In this document: positions 17,101 to 25,142 of the stretch, in pieces
Numbering within the stretch: position 1 is the stretch's first letter
Layout of the letters: each line of letters opens with the position of its first letter
Source: a virus
Direction: 5' to 3' (one strand)
Virus record (IMG/VR): IMGVR_UViG_3300041809_003506
Coordinates: 1 to 58,592 of that record
Length of the DNA stretch: 58,592 nucleotides
Program-made: the position numbers and the translations under genes
The notes under the pieces: generated by a model
What the model saw: the letters and a program-made list of their open reading frames with translations, nothing else
The model's database searches: none
Told to the model about the DNA's origin: nothing

Positions 17101-17672
17101 CCGGGAATAACATTGCTCTGGTTGGTCGACCCGACCTGAAAGGTGAAGTTGGGAATCGCGGTCGACGAGCCGAGCGGAAAGTTACCGAATGCACTGTAAC
17201 AGATGCCGCGATAGTTGAGCGCGTGCGACGAGTCCGTGTCGAGCATATAGCCCCACGGATCCTGCTCGTAATCGCCGAGATAATCCTCCGCCTGATAGCT
17301 GTAGTTGCCGAGCGTGAGAATGGTCGATGCCGGCAGATCGGTGTCCGGCAGCGCATTGCCGGTGCCGTTGATCCACATGCCGGAGATCGAGGCAACCGGG
17401 CCTTCGCAGATGCCGACGATGAAGGTAACGAAATAGATATAATTGCCGGAATTACCCTTGCCCGATCCGGCACTAAACAGGCCGCCTTTGCCGCCAGTCG
17501 GCGCGTTCTGATAGTTGAAGTTGGTATAGTCGATTAGATTGCCGGCGAGCCGATTGGCGCCGCCCAGCATCAACGCGATCGGGACGCCCTGCAGCGAGGT
17601 GTTGATGCGCAGCGACGTCGCCGGCGGCGAAACAGGGCTTGCACCGAAGAGACCAGTGAGAAACCGAGCCAC
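14151..17672 (-). CDS. Tail tip / host-specificity protein (gpJ-like, phage-tail_3 type)
   Basis: A 1173-residue protein starting with GTG. The first part (GLFGASPVSPPATSLRINTS; LGGANRLAGNLIDY) and the middle (LYFPSIKVSFYATF; VDIEVKDEASITSFNRTRPS; AAAAQQSATLSLIRQQIAR) match the large tail-hub proteins of GTA-like siphophages with a Phage-tail_3 domain. FN3-like beta domains follow (SNYNANIGFNQLIWDKVSDF) and a C-terminal repeat region. It is directly downstream of NlpC/P60, DUF2163 and DUF2460 genes, the standard order for this tail type. Confidence 0.85.
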   Translation of the reverse strand: MARFLTGLFGASPVSPPATSLRINTSLQGVPIALMLGGANRLAGNLIDYTNFNYQNAPTGGKGGLFSAGSGKGNSGNYIYFVTFIVGICEGPVASISGMWINGTGNALPDTDLPASTILTLGNYSYQAEDYLGDYEQDPWGYMLDTDSSHALNYRGICYSAFGNFPLGSSTAIPNFTFQVGSTNQSNVIPGQPDGDPSIALTAFLTNEYYGLGFPSARLGSLANWQSYCIALGFGVSPVIASPIAASAFVNDLTAATNAAPCWQDGEFTVVPYGDKSVTAGQIQAITETYDVPQDQEGVDSNNTPLYFPSIKVSFYATFAGDGGVTYLSGAPLQKVSTYAPTGYSTSGTPAQGQYYEQGGVYYFSPADINAGVLITYNYAATASYVPNTSPLYAFTLDDFLPNQGTLGTGLAVNNSPLICVRKSRDQMLNDIKVEYLDRNNTYNPVDIEVKDEASITSFNRTRPSDIKQLHFFCLAAAAQQSATLSLIRQQIARTFQWTCGRHFMLILELMALVTVTDEGQGLLEQPVRIIEIYENQDFSLTITAEEYLGTVSAPQYGTQPSLQPALNYNADPGPINAPIIFEPTDELAATMISGGGLMIAGAISGENTSLWGGCNVWASYDGEKYTQIGEIIGPARMGVTTADLPPVDINPTGQTIDQADTLAVSLAESAGTLSSGTTLDVLSLNTRCLVGSEVIAYETATLTGPNAYNLTYLVRGAYGTESEIVDHPAGTPFARLDSNIFAFPYDQSRIGSVVYLKFQSFNIYQGGTQNLADCAAYPYLITGAALSSPLANVTNLRSNYNANIGFNQLIWDKVSDFRNPTYEVRVGATWQSAVILDDDAQSPFTVPGNGTYWVSAYAQPASGLQVYSEAPQSITISGAVLTQNVILSIDVAAAYWPGTFTGAVGYDATDNAIRTGSRANVLAITDFLNTPDILNIGGDSGSGTFYPSDTYLDIGYVANVSVSVAYQLTGVPASQNVLALADFLGTADILGAANTAFVEGYPLIQTATALGGDLYALGDLYAYPDLYAASDPAWGDWQKFSPGAYQARFLDWSFFLESVDPAAIGYDTVFKITATIPPRIDQYPLTTSSSATTSVTFGQSGVTSTAPLIGTASPFNGGAGPGDLPAISWGIVNAQAGDDLIVTALSLSAVTFEILNGGSKVARQLTLTVEGF

Positions 17673-17673
17673 A

Positions 17674-18123
17674 TCAGCGCTGCCATTTGCTAAAGAATTT
17701 TACGTCGAGGATCGGAATGCCGAGATGCACGGAGGTACCGAAGCCGCGGCGCACACAGCGGGCGCCGAAATGAGCGTGAATGATCGACGGCCAGCCCGGC
17801 TTGACGATCAATGCAGCGTGAGAAAAACACTTTCCAGCCTTATACAAAACCACATCGCCGTGCTTGACATGCTCGAGCGGAATCTCGTGGGCAAATTTCC
17901 GCACCCAGCCGAGGTAACGCTCTTCCGATTGGTGAAGAAAAAACTGCGGTGAATAATAGCCGATCTCAAAAGGCTCGATCAGCCCGGCTTCCAGAAACAC
18001 GCATTTCAGAAGCGTGGCGCAATCAACTCCCGCGCCCTTGACCTCGCCATGATCGTGAAACGGCGTCCGCAGCCACGTCCGCGCGATCGCATCGACGCGG
18101 TCGCGTTCGGCTTCCTCGGTCAT
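17674..18123 (-). CDS. NlpC/P60 family tail peptidase
   Basis: A 149-residue phage cell-wall peptidase. The nucleophile Cys35 lies in GVDCATLLK, the catalytic His102 in FSHAALIV, and a third polar residue in IIHAHFG. The length and the position between the DUF2163 protein and the tail tip protein match the GTA Orf14-type peptidase, thought to open peptidoglycan during DNA entry. It overlaps the upstream gene by 4 bp. Confidence 0.9.
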   Translation of the reverse strand: MTEEAERDRVDAIARTWLRTPFHDHGEVKGAGVDCATLLKCVFLEAGLIEPFEIGYYSPQFFLHQSEERYLGWVRKFAHEIPLEHVKHGDVVLYKAGKCFSHAALIVKPGWPSIIHAHFGARCVRRGFGTSVHLGIPILDVKFFSKWQR

Positions 18124-19088
18124 CCTTGCGACTCTGGCGGCGGAATCCAGGGCTGCCCGCCGTAATTAGGTTGATTGTTGAACAGACCGCATGTCGCGTA
18201 GAGCTTGTTGCAGCCCGGATAGACCGTGAATGGGTCGCCGGCGGCGATTGCAAACGGAAAGGGATTGAGCAGCGATAACGTTTGATTGCCATCCCAGCCA
18301 GAGATCGTGCGCTGGAATCCGGCGTTCAAGCCGCCGGTGAAGACAATGCGACCGAGTAGGTAGGTTCCTGATCCCAGAGGCACCGGGAAGTCGGTGCCGA
18401 CGATAACCGCTTGTGTCGAGCTGGAGCCAGCCGTTCCATTGATGGCAAAGCTCGCCGCATTCATGTTGCCGGATGCGTTGCACCCGACGTCAAACAGGGT
18501 ATGCCGGCACTGCGCTTCATAGAAGTGCAGCGGCATCTGGATGGTGAGCAGCGACCGATAATCGTTGACCGTGAGCACGGCCACGGCGTTCGTGGTGTCG
18601 ACCTCCGCGACAGTGCCGGCGAAGATGGTTCGGCATCCGACCGGCGAAGCGCCACCGGGCGGCATCGGCCACGTCGGCAATGCCGAGAAAAAGGCCTCGT
18701 CGACCTGAAAGTCCGCGGCGTCGAGAGCTCCGCCAGAGGCCGCCTGCAGCCAGGGCACCGAGCCGATGGTGTCGGGAAACGCCGCTCCGGTCACCAAATC
18801 GAACGGCCGCGGCATCAGCACCAGCACCCAGGTATCGGTATCGGTGCCGACTTTCAGATGCGCTTGGGTCTTGCTCTGTTTCTGATCGACCTTGATGCCG
18901 CCGGACGGATACCTATAGCCGTTGACCAACGTGCTTGTGGAATTCCCGACGATGTCGAAGTCGGCATCAGTGAAGCGGATTCGTCCGCCCTGAAACATCG
19001 TGATCGTGTAGAGCCTTGCAACATAGAATGGCGCGGCCGTCTCGACGATGTTATTGAACAGCGCGATCAGTGCCGGAGTTGTCGTCAT
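18120..19088 (-). CDS. DUF2163/BR0599-type tail protein
   Basis: A 322-residue protein of the GTA Orf13-type family (DUF2163 with a phage_BR0599 C-terminus). Supporting segments are IRFTDADFDI, VGTDTDTWVLVLMPRPF, the conserved CRHTLFDVGC, and the C-terminal PGCNKLYATCGLFNNQPNYGG followed by PWIPP. The four cysteines in these two motifs are the family hallmark and could bind metal. It is part of the tail tip hub. Confidence 0.88.
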   Translation of the reverse strand: MTTTPALIALFNNIVETAAPFYVARLYTITMFQGGRIRFTDADFDIVGNSTSTLVNGYRYPSGGIKVDQKQSKTQAHLKVGTDTDTWVLVLMPRPFDLVTGAAFPDTIGSVPWLQAASGGALDAADFQVDEAFFSALPTWPMPPGGASPVGCRTIFAGTVAEVDTTNAVAVLTVNDYRSLLTIQMPLHFYEAQCRHTLFDVGCNASGNMNAASFAINGTAGSSSTQAVIVGTDFPVPLGSGTYLLGRIVFTGGLNAGFQRTISGWDGNQTLSLLNPFPFAIAAGDPFTVYPGCNKLYATCGLFNNQPNYGGQPWIPPPESQG

Positions 19089-19091
19089 GGC

Positions 19092-19703
19092 TCACGGCAA
19101 TTTTTCCGTCGAGAATTTCAGGCTTTTCACTTCAGCCAGCGTCGACATGAAGTTGGAGAATTCGATCGAGTCATCGTCGAAACGACACGGCCAGTAGAAA
19201 AACCCGGTCCACGTCAACGCCGCGCCGGATGCCGGTGCGCTCGAGAAATTCACCACGCCGTAAGGCGAGATCGATGCCGGCACTACAGGCGACCCGGCGA
19301 CGTTAATCGTCGGCGTGCCGTTGACCAGAAACACCGGCTCGGTAAAACCGCCGAGCGTGCGCACCAACTGAAACGCCGTGGTGACGCCGTCGCCGGTACC
19401 GAATTCCTGATTGGCAGCCGCGTTATCGTTCGGATCGCTATAGGCCCAGAGCTGCCCCGGCCCCTGCACCGAGTTGATGAAGCCGAGCAGCGCCTGCCAT
19501 TCCAAAGCGACAAGACCGCCGAGCGCGATCGTCGCGGAATTCAGCGCATTGATCGTCAGCTCATAACTGTAGGTCGGATAGCTGTAGAGCGGCACGCGGG
19601 TGCGTTTGCCCGACAGCGCATCCTGCTTGACGGTATTCCAATTCACCGGCCGTTTGACCGGCCAGCCCAGGGCCGACAGCGTCGGGAAAACGGGAAGTGC
19701 CAT
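19092..19703 (-). CDS. DUF2460-type distal tail protein
   Basis: A 203-residue protein of the DUF2460 family, the GTA Orf12-type distal tail component. It begins with FPTLSALGWPVKRPVNWNT, contains SYPTYSYELTINALN and a variable insert with GTGDGVTTAFQLVRTLGG, and ends FFYWPCRFDDDSIEFSNFMS. Position between tape measure and DUF2163 protein supports this. It probably forms the ring joining the tail tube to the hub. Confidence 0.88.
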   Translation of the reverse strand: MALPVFPTLSALGWPVKRPVNWNTVKQDALSGKRTRVPLYSYPTYSYELTINALNSATIALGGLVALEWQALLGFINSVQGPGQLWAYSDPNDNAAANQEFGTGDGVTTAFQLVRTLGGFTEPVFLVNGTPTINVAGSPVVPASISPYGVVNFSSAPASGAALTWTGFFYWPCRFDDDSIEFSNFMSTLAEVKSLKFSTEKLP

Positions 19704-19706
19704 CGA

Positions 19707-21758
19707 TCATGCCAAGCTCGGATTGAGTGGGCCAGCACCGGAGAGCGCCTTCATCAGCTGTAGCGTGCCGCCACGCGTGAGCCAGCTCTGCACCGACGGG
19801 CCGTCCCACGCCATGATGTTCCAGTTGTGCGTCACGCCACCGCCGCTTGAACCGCCAGGCCCGGCATAGGGCGTCTGAACGTTCGCCGGCGTGATCGTCT
19901 CGCCGGCGTGGATCATCGCCAAGCCGCCGCCGAGCACATAGCCCCCAACGTCGAGCGCAGCGATGCCCAACAGCGAGAACAACGATTTGAAGCCACTCAG
20001 CAGGCCGCCAGCGCCGCCTGCAGCCGCCGCAGCACCGCCCCCAGCGGCCACCGCTGTTTCACCACTAAGCGCTACAGTGTTGGCGGCAACCGCCGCAGTC
20101 AGCGCCGTGACGGCCGTTGTGTTGGCCGTCTGCGCCGCGGCCTGGCCGCCGCCCAGCAAACCCCCGAGCAGGGACGTCGGACCGCCGCCCGTCAGCGAGG
20201 TCAGACCGACCGCCGCCTTCTCGATCGCCAGCTTCTCGAGATATTTGATCCCATCGAGGACCAAATCCTGGATGATCCTCTTCGTCGCGGTCGCCCAATT
20301 TTCTGTGCCGTCCAACAAGCCCTTTAATTGCGAGTCAAATGCCGACGTAAACGGAGTCAATGCCGCCTGCCATTCCTTGGCGTCTTTTTCTGCGGCCGCG
20401 ATGACGATCTTGTCGTGATCTGTTCGCCATTTCTGATCGAGCAGGAGCTTTTGATCGATGAGCTTCTGATATTGCGCCGCCGTCAATCCGGCGATCTGAG
20501 ATTCCGTATTGAGCGCCGCGAGCTCCTCAGTGTGACGGCGATTGAGCGCCTGCAGAAGAAGCTGCGTTTCCTGATCATAAGTGATCTGATGCAACTTGAC
20601 TTCGCCGGCGAGAATTTCCTGTGTCTGCTTGTAGGCGGCGTCATAGAGCTTGATCTGGGTCTGGAATTGCTCCATCTGCGCCGTTATGGCAGACCTATCG
20701 GGAGCCGCTGATGATGGCGCTTGCGGCTTTGCTTCACCGGGCTCACCAGCAAGGATTTTCTGCAGTTCGGTCGCCGCCTGCCGGGCGATGGCGTTGATCT
20801 TGTCGTCGCCCTCTTTCTGGATCTGTTCGACCCGCGCCAGCCCGGCCGCCCGATCAGAAGCGATGGCGCCCCAATTGAGCGTGAAGACATCCTTGGCAAT
20901 CGTGCCGAGATTGGCCAGCGCCTGGCCGAGTTCCGCCGCGCCAGTGGCGAGCGCGATCATCTCCCGTTGCCAGACCGTATGAGTTTGAATGGCAACGTTG
21001 ACACTACCGATCAGTTCGGTGGTGCCAGTGACGGCGCGCGTCAACGCCGGCGCTAACTCCGCAACTAACGCGCCGGCGGCGCCGGTGACGGCACCCTTCA
21101 AACCAACCAGCGCGCGCTCGAGCGCGCTCAAGCTATCGACAGCAGTCTTCGAAAGGACCGCGCCGGTATTATCGGCCACACCACGGAGCTTTTCGAGCCC
21201 GTCGCTGCCCTGATCGAGCACCGGGATCATCTGCGCGCCGGCGCGGCCAAGGAGCTCAATCGCGATCGCCGTCTTGTTTGGGCCATCGCCGAATTTGGCG
21301 AAGGCGTCGGCGATCTTGTTGAGCTGCTGATCAAGCGAAAGACTGCTCAGTTCTTTCGCCGACAGACCGAGTGCTTTCAGCGCCTGATAGGCCGGTCCGG
21401 CGCCCGATTGCGCCTTCTGCAGATTGACCTGCAGCCGCTCCATGGCGAGCGATAGCCCTTCGGCATCGCCGCCGGTCGACTTGGCGATGAAGCCGAGCTC
21501 CTGCACGCTCTTGGTTGATGTACCAAGGATTGCGGACGATCGCTCGACCTGTTCGCCGAGCTCGGCCATTTGCCCGACAAATGCGATAATCTTTTCGCTC
21601 GAAAATGCAACGCCGAAAACCTCGAGCAGCGACTTCGCGCCCGCGGTCACCTTGTCGGTTGACTCCTTGACCGACTCGATTGCCGACTTGGCGTCCTCGA
21701 CGCCCTTGATCAGCGCACCAATCGAGGCGGAGAATTGCACGCGGACGGTATCGGCCAT
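19707..21758 (-). CDS. Tail tape measure protein
   Basis: A 683-residue protein. Long helical and coiled-coil N-terminal half (IGALIKGVEDAKSAIESVKE; AELGEQVERSSAILGTSTKS; LLGRAGAQMIPVLD) is characteristic of lambda gpH-like tape measure proteins. A long charged coil follows (residues about 330-480). The C-terminal third is Ala/Gly-rich and hydrophobic (TANTTAVTALTAAVAANTVA; LGGGLAMIHAGETI). About 680 residues would predict a short tail of around 100 nm by the usual rule, which is inference. ATG at 21758 chosen over a preceding TTG. Confidence 0.92.
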   Translation of the reverse strand: MADTVRVQFSASIGALIKGVEDAKSAIESVKESTDKVTAGAKSLLEVFGVAFSSEKIIAFVGQMAELGEQVERSSAILGTSTKSVQELGFIAKSTGGDAEGLSLAMERLQVNLQKAQSGAGPAYQALKALGLSAKELSSLSLDQQLNKIADAFAKFGDGPNKTAIAIELLGRAGAQMIPVLDQGSDGLEKLRGVADNTGAVLSKTAVDSLSALERALVGLKGAVTGAAGALVAELAPALTRAVTGTTELIGSVNVAIQTHTVWQREMIALATGAAELGQALANLGTIAKDVFTLNWGAIASDRAAGLARVEQIQKEGDDKINAIARQAATELQKILAGEPGEAKPQAPSSAAPDRSAITAQMEQFQTQIKLYDAAYKQTQEILAGEVKLHQITYDQETQLLLQALNRRHTEELAALNTESQIAGLTAAQYQKLIDQKLLLDQKWRTDHDKIVIAAAEKDAKEWQAALTPFTSAFDSQLKGLLDGTENWATATKRIIQDLVLDGIKYLEKLAIEKAAVGLTSLTGGGPTSLLGGLLGGGQAAAQTANTTAVTALTAAVAANTVALSGETAVAAGGGAAAAAGGAGGLLSGFKSLFSLLGIAALDVGGYVLGGGLAMIHAGETITPANVQTPYAGPGGSSGGGVTHNWNIMAWDGPSVQSWLTRGGTLQLMKALSGAGPLNPSLA

Positions 21759-21761
21759 CAA

Positions 21762-22303
21762 TCAGCCTCGCATGATCCCGTCGGGATAGCGCATCTTGAT
21801 TTCCGCGATGGTCGGCGGCCGCCGCTTGTCGTCAGGGGATGTATCGGGCGGGGGTTTGTAGCCGATGAAGCCAGCAACCAGGTCGCGCAGCGGGGGATGC
21901 TTGCGCCAGTATTTGAGCAATGCCATCACGTCGTCGAAGGTCATTTCCTCGATCTGCGCCGGCGTCCATCCGGTATTGGAAATCAGCCGCCCGAACAGCT
22001 CGTCCCAGAACTCTATCCAGTTGCCTCCGCCCGGGGCGCCGTAGGGTTTTCAGCCGCAGCCTTCGTGAAGCCGGCGAACTCAAGGATCGCCGAGACGGCG
22101 GCGCCGATCTCGGTAACCTCGGCCTCGATCGCCATCGGGTCGATCGGCTTTGGATCGGCGCGCTTGAGCGCAATCGCCAGGATCGAGAACGAGATATCGT
22201 CCTTGTCCCCGGAGAACGCCTTGGTGACCTCGCGCATTTGCCCGAGGTTGAGCTTGGGGACGGAATAATCGACGCCGCCCAGCGTCACTGTGATGCTGGC
22301 CAT
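21762..22303 (-). CDS. Tail assembly chaperone, long form made by -1 frameshift (G-T fusion)
   Basis: The short chaperone frame and the next frame overlap without a separate start. If the ribosome slips back one base at 22043-22049, 87 codons of the first frame join 93 of the second, giving a 180-residue fusion. The second part reads GGGNWIEFWDELFGRLISNT, then TPAQIEEMTFDDVMALLKYW, and ends IKMRYPDGIMRG. The position just before the tape measure gene is where lambda-type G/GT chaperones lie. An ATG at 21944 could start a 60-residue fragment but has no usable ribosome site spacing. Confidence 0.75.
22013..22303 (-). CDS. Tail assembly chaperone, short form (G-like)
   Basis: A 96-residue protein made by normal decoding, starting MASITVTLGGVDYSVPKLNL. 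It is followed by GQMREVTKAFSG and a helical C-terminal half (SAILEFAGFTKAAAE). It lies between the tail tube gene and the tape measure gene, as expected for a G-type chaperone that coats the tape measure protein before tube polymerisation. Its last 10 codons overlap the -1 frame extension. Confidence 0.8.
   Translation of the reverse strand: MASITVTLGGVDYSVPKLNLGQMREVTKAFSGDKDDISFSILAIALKRADPKPIDPMAIEAEVTEIGAAVSAILEFAGFTKAAAENPTAPRAEATG
22043..22049 (-). other. -1 ribosomal slippery heptamer AAACCCT
   Basis: On the minus strand the zero-frame codons read GAA AAC CCT ACG, so A-AAC-CCT fits the X-XXY-YYZ rule for simultaneous -1 slippage (AAC to AAA, CCT to CCC). It lies 9 codons before the short-form stop, inside the overlap with the long-form frame. 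The GC-rich sequence that follows (GGCGCCCCGGGCGG) could pair as a stimulator. Confidence 0.7.
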
Positions 22304-22305
22304 GA

Positions 22306-23046
22306 TCAGAACGTATCCGGGAAGGACCACTCGCCCATATTGCCGGCGGCGTTGACGTAGCACTCGCCCTCGAAGTCCGGCAGCGTGAAATCCTCGAGCT
22401 TGGTGCCGAAGGAAAGCTTCGCCATCACCACATTGTAGAGCTGCAGCGTCATGTTGCCGCCTGTGGTCGGATCGACGGTATAGAGATTGGCGCCGAAGCT
22501 CACGGTCGGACCGATCAGCGGATTGGGAATCGTGATCGTCTGCCCGGTCGAGGCAACCGTGTAATTGTACGAGATCAACACCTTCGCCGAGGCGTCGCCG
22601 GAATAGAACGTATAAACGCCGGCCGAGACGCTGTATTGCCCGACGGCTGAAACCGAAGCAACCCGCGTCAGCGGCAATCCGGTTGCCGCATAGATGACGC
22701 CCTGATCTTGCACCCAAGTCGTATGATTTGCGGTCTGGATGGTGTAGGTCGAGCTCGCCGGAACTGTGCCCGCTTCGCCGATCGCCGTGGTGTTTTGACC
22801 GGCGACGGCTGCGATGCCGTAATAGAGCGAAGCAAACATCAGCCCGCTGATGCGGGCCGACTTCGCTTTCAGCGTCGTCTTGATGGTTCCTGCCCCGACG
22901 GCGAGCGCCCGGCGGTTCTGCCCAAAGAGCGACTTGAGCGTGCCGGCCTCATCGAAGGTTGCTTCTTGGATGAGACCGAAATTCACTGGCGTCGGCACTG
23001 CTCCCGCAGGAGTGCCGATCAAAACGCCGGAGCCGAATGAGAACAT
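22306..23046 (-). CDS. Major tail tube protein
   Basis: A 246-residue beta-rich protein. It starts MFSFGSGVLIGTPAGAVPTP, with an early TPVNFGLIQEATFDEAGTLK and a late LYNVVMAKLSFGTKLEDFTL-type strand, and ends CYVNAAGNMGEWSFPDTF. The pattern and the position between tail completion genes and the chaperones identify the tube subunit of siphophages. A middle insertion (about 120-175, VISYNY/YTFYSGDAS style) looks like an Ig-like surface domain. GGAGGG precedes the ATG. Confidence 0.85.
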   Translation of the reverse strand: MFSFGSGVLIGTPAGAVPTPVNFGLIQEATFDEAGTLKSLFGQNRRALAVGAGTIKTTLKAKSARISGLMFASLYYGIAAVAGQNTTAIGEAGTVPASSTYTIQTANHTTWVQDQGVIYAATGLPLTRVASVSAVGQYSVSAGVYTFYSGDASAKVLISYNYTVASTGQTITIPNPLIGPTVSFGANLYTVDPTTGGNMTLQLYNVVMAKLSFGTKLEDFTLPDFEGECYVNAAGNMGEWSFPDTF

Positions 23047-23099
23047 GGTCGAGCCCTCCTGAAAGAGCCTGGGTTGCTGGTGTTAAAGAAAGAAAGTTC

Positions 23100-23288
23100 T
23101 CAGCCGGCCTTATCGAGCCGCACCTTGAGATCGTCGAGCGCCTTCTGCAGCACGTTCCAGCACTCGGTATTCCGAGATATCGCCGAGTTGACGAAGTTCG
23201 CGGCGACCCATTGGCTGACGAGCTGATCGTATTTGCCAGCCGGCGCAGCGGCGGCATTGGCTGCAGTCGCGGTTGTCTCTTCGACCAT
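23100..23288 (-). CDS. Small tail-module protein, unknown function
   Basis: A 62-residue protein. Ala-rich N-terminus (MVEETTATAANAAAAPAG) and a helical C-terminus (VSQWVAANFVNSAISRNTEC; VLQKALDDLKVRLDKAG). It lies between the tail terminator and the tail tube genes. No known family recognised. Confidence 0.55.
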   Translation of the reverse strand: MVEETTATAANAAAAPAGKYDQLVSQWVAANFVNSAISRNTECWNVLQKALDDLKVRLDKAG

Positions 23289-23302
23289 GATATTTGATCC
23301 CT

Positions 23303-23752
23303 CTATGGCAGGATAATTTCGATCGGCACGGCGCACAGGCTCTTGCCGGTAGTGTCGCCGGCGGCACGGACGCCTTCGGCTTTCAGCATGCAGGAATAGA
23401 CCAGGCCGCCGAGCGTAAAGCGCCCGACCATCGGATTATCGGGTGCCAACGCAGCCTCGATCGCTTCCATGAAGTAATTGACCTGCGTCGCCGGGATCAG
23501 ATTTTCGTCCGTGCCGACGTCGGTGTAGAGGATCGCCCACACCAGCATCTTGCGGATCGGCGGAACGGAGGGCGACGGCCGCTCCCATTCGTCCTTGTAT
23601 TCGACCAGAAACAACGCGGGGCGTTCGTTGCCGGGAACATTCTCAGGATCGCGCAGCCGGCGGCCGATTGCCACCAGCGCCTTACCCTGCGCGGTGATAC
23701 CTTCGAGCTGCGCCACCAGCGCAGTCATGATCTGCTCGCGGGTCGCGCCCAT
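23303..23752 (-). CDS. Tail terminator-like protein (gpU position)
   Basis: A 149-residue alpha/beta protein. REQIMTALVAQLEGI at the N-terminus, PALFLVEYKDEWERP, then ILYTDVGTDENLIPATQVNY with a late GRFTLGGLVYSCMLKAEGV strand, is the usual form of minor tail proteins that cap the tube (gpU-like). It is flanked by the gp10-like completion protein and tail tube genes. It overlaps the upstream gene at TGATG. Confidence 0.75.
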   Translation of the reverse strand: MGATREQIMTALVAQLEGITAQGKALVAIGRRLRDPENVPGNERPALFLVEYKDEWERPSPSVPPIRKMLVWAILYTDVGTDENLIPATQVNYFMEAIEAALAPDNPMVGRFTLGGLVYSCMLKAEGVRAAGDTTGKSLCAVPIEIILP

Positions 23753-24255
23753 CAGTCATTCCCGGCTTCCGACTGATCGATTGCCCCAGATGCAGCCATG
23801 GTCCCGGCCGCGGTCAAGCGCGCCTGAATATCGTCTTTCTGTTCCTGCAGCGTCGAATTGAGCACCGAATGCGGTTTGATCTGCGCGCCGGGATTGTGGA
23901 CGAGCCCGGCAAAGACTTCGCCGCTCGAGCCGAGGAAATGCAGCGCCTTGACATTCTTCGGCGCGATATCTCTTGGCGGTGTATGGCCGCCCCATTCCAG
24001 AACGCCCGCCCGAGGATCCTTGGTGAAGACCTGGCCGCTCACGCTCTTGGGGTTGACCTTCACCTTCGACTGGAAGCTTTCCAGATATTCTCCGGTGATG
24101 ACCTTGACGACATCGCCGCCGGCCTTTTCCTTGACCGCGCCGAACAGTAATTCCGTCAGGAGGGTCGCTTCGCCGACCAGCGCTTGCTTGACGACATCAG
24201 GAAGCTGATCAAGCTTGCCAGACAGATCCCCGGTATTGACCGTGACGCGGAGCAT
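23752..24255 (-). CDS. HK97 gp10-like tail completion protein
   Basis: A 167-residue protein with an N-terminal LRVTVNTGDLSGKLDQLPDV, a central GEYLESFQSKVKVNPKSVSG and EWGGHTPPRDIAPK, the PGAQIKPHSVLNSTLQEQKD segment, and a helical tail. The first helix-strand unit, a central VLEWG-type motif and the C-terminal long helix are typical of HK97 gp10/phage tail completion proteins. Neighbours agree. Confidence 0.8.
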   Translation of the reverse strand: MLRVTVNTGDLSGKLDQLPDVVKQALVGEATLLTELLFGAVKEKAGGDVVKVITGEYLESFQSKVKVNPKSVSGQVFTKDPRAGVLEWGGHTPPRDIAPKNVKALHFLGSSGEVFAGLVHNPGAQIKPHSVLNSTLQEQKDDIQARLTAAGTMAASGAIDQSEAGND

Positions 24256-24668
24256 CAGACGCCCTCCGCTTTGCCCGCAATAGCGCCCGCAACAATGCGA
24301 GTGCCAGGATCGACTTCAGTGATATTGAAAAGCTCCGTTCCAGGAACGAATGAGTCATCGACCATCGTCCCCGGAATGATCCGATCGTTCTTGCGCAGCG
24401 GCAACGGAAAGCGCTGCTCGGCAAGATCGGCCTGCAGCACGATGAACTCGCGCAAGCCCTCGCTGATTGCCCCAGACTTCGCACCCGATCCGATCGGCGC
24501 CGTCGGCTGATAGGCGCGGAACACCGCCAGCACGACAGCGTCCGTCGTTGCGACGTTCGGCGCCTGGCCGGAAACGCGGCGGAACAGTACCGCTTGCCCG
24601 GTGCGCGCCAGCATGCGCCGATAGGCCGCGACCGCGTTGCGGTCGGGAAGCGCCGGCGCGATGGTCAC
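24255..24668 (-). CDS. Head closure / head-tail joining protein
   Basis: A 137-residue protein by position the head closure (lambda FII-like or SPP1 gp16-like) factor. A mostly beta pattern with RRMLARTGQAVLFRRVSGQA, FIVLQADLAEQRFPLPLRKN and ELFNITEVDPGTRI supports this. Its start overlaps the upstream coding end by 4 bp and its stop meets the gp10-like gene. Confidence 0.7.
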   Translation of the reverse strand: MTIAPALPDRNAVAAYRRMLARTGQAVLFRRVSGQAPNVATTDAVVLAVFRAYQPTAPIGSGAKSGAISEGLREFIVLQADLAEQRFPLPLRKNDRIIPGTMVDDSFVPGTELFNITEVDPGTRIVAGAIAGKAEGV

Positions 24669-25138
24669 CGCGCCACGCCGTTGACGGCGACCAAGGTCTG
24701 CCCGGCATAGGTGCCGGTCGAAACCACGCAGGCCTGCAAACGATCTCCGATCGGTCCGTTGAGCACCGTGTTATTCGACAAGGCAAGATTGCTCGGCGCC
24801 GTCGGCGTGGTGACGGAATTCAACCCCGACAGATTGACCAGCTCGACGCCGGATGAAGTCGTGAATTCGATATTGGCAATATCGAAGAAGCTCTGCCCCT
24901 GATCGACGCTCGTCTGGATGAAGACGTTGGTCTGCGTTCCGCCGGAACCGTAGGCAAAGCGCACCTGCAGGGTGACGGCATCGAGGCCTTGAAGGTTTAT
25001 AACCGGAACCGGCGAGCATTGCGTCCCGGCCGCGGCAACGATGAAGTTGCCGAGGTTAAAGGGACCGGGATTGTCCATCGCCAGCGCCGGCGCGAGCAAC
25101 GCGCAGAGCGCGAAAAGCAAAACTCCGATGCGGCGCAT
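24665..25138 (-). CDS. Sec-signal protein in the connector region
   Basis: A 157-residue protein with a signal peptide (MRRIGVLLFALCALLAPALA) and a beta-sandwich mature domain (TLQVRFAYGSGGTQTNVFIQ; SVDQGQSFFDIANIEFTTSS). Phage connector and head proteins are normally cytoplasmic, so a secreted protein here is unexpected. The mature part looks like a decoration protein fold. It is coupled to the head closure gene. ATG at 25138 chosen over TTG 12 bp upstream. Confidence 0.6.
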   Translation of the reverse strand: MRRIGVLLFALCALLAPALAMDNPGPFNLGNFIVAAAGTQCSPVPVINLQGLDAVTLQVRFAYGSGGTQTNVFIQTSVDQGQSFFDIANIEFTTSSGVELVNLSGLNSVTTPTAPSNLALSNNTVLNGPIGDRLQACVVSTGTYAGQTLVAVNGVAR

Positions 25139-25142
25139 GTTA

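Noticed and set aside
17674-23046. Region as a stand-alone gene transfer agent
   Set aside because: The tail genes are GTA-related, but terminases, primase-helicase, integrase, immunity genes and a DGR show a full temperate phage.
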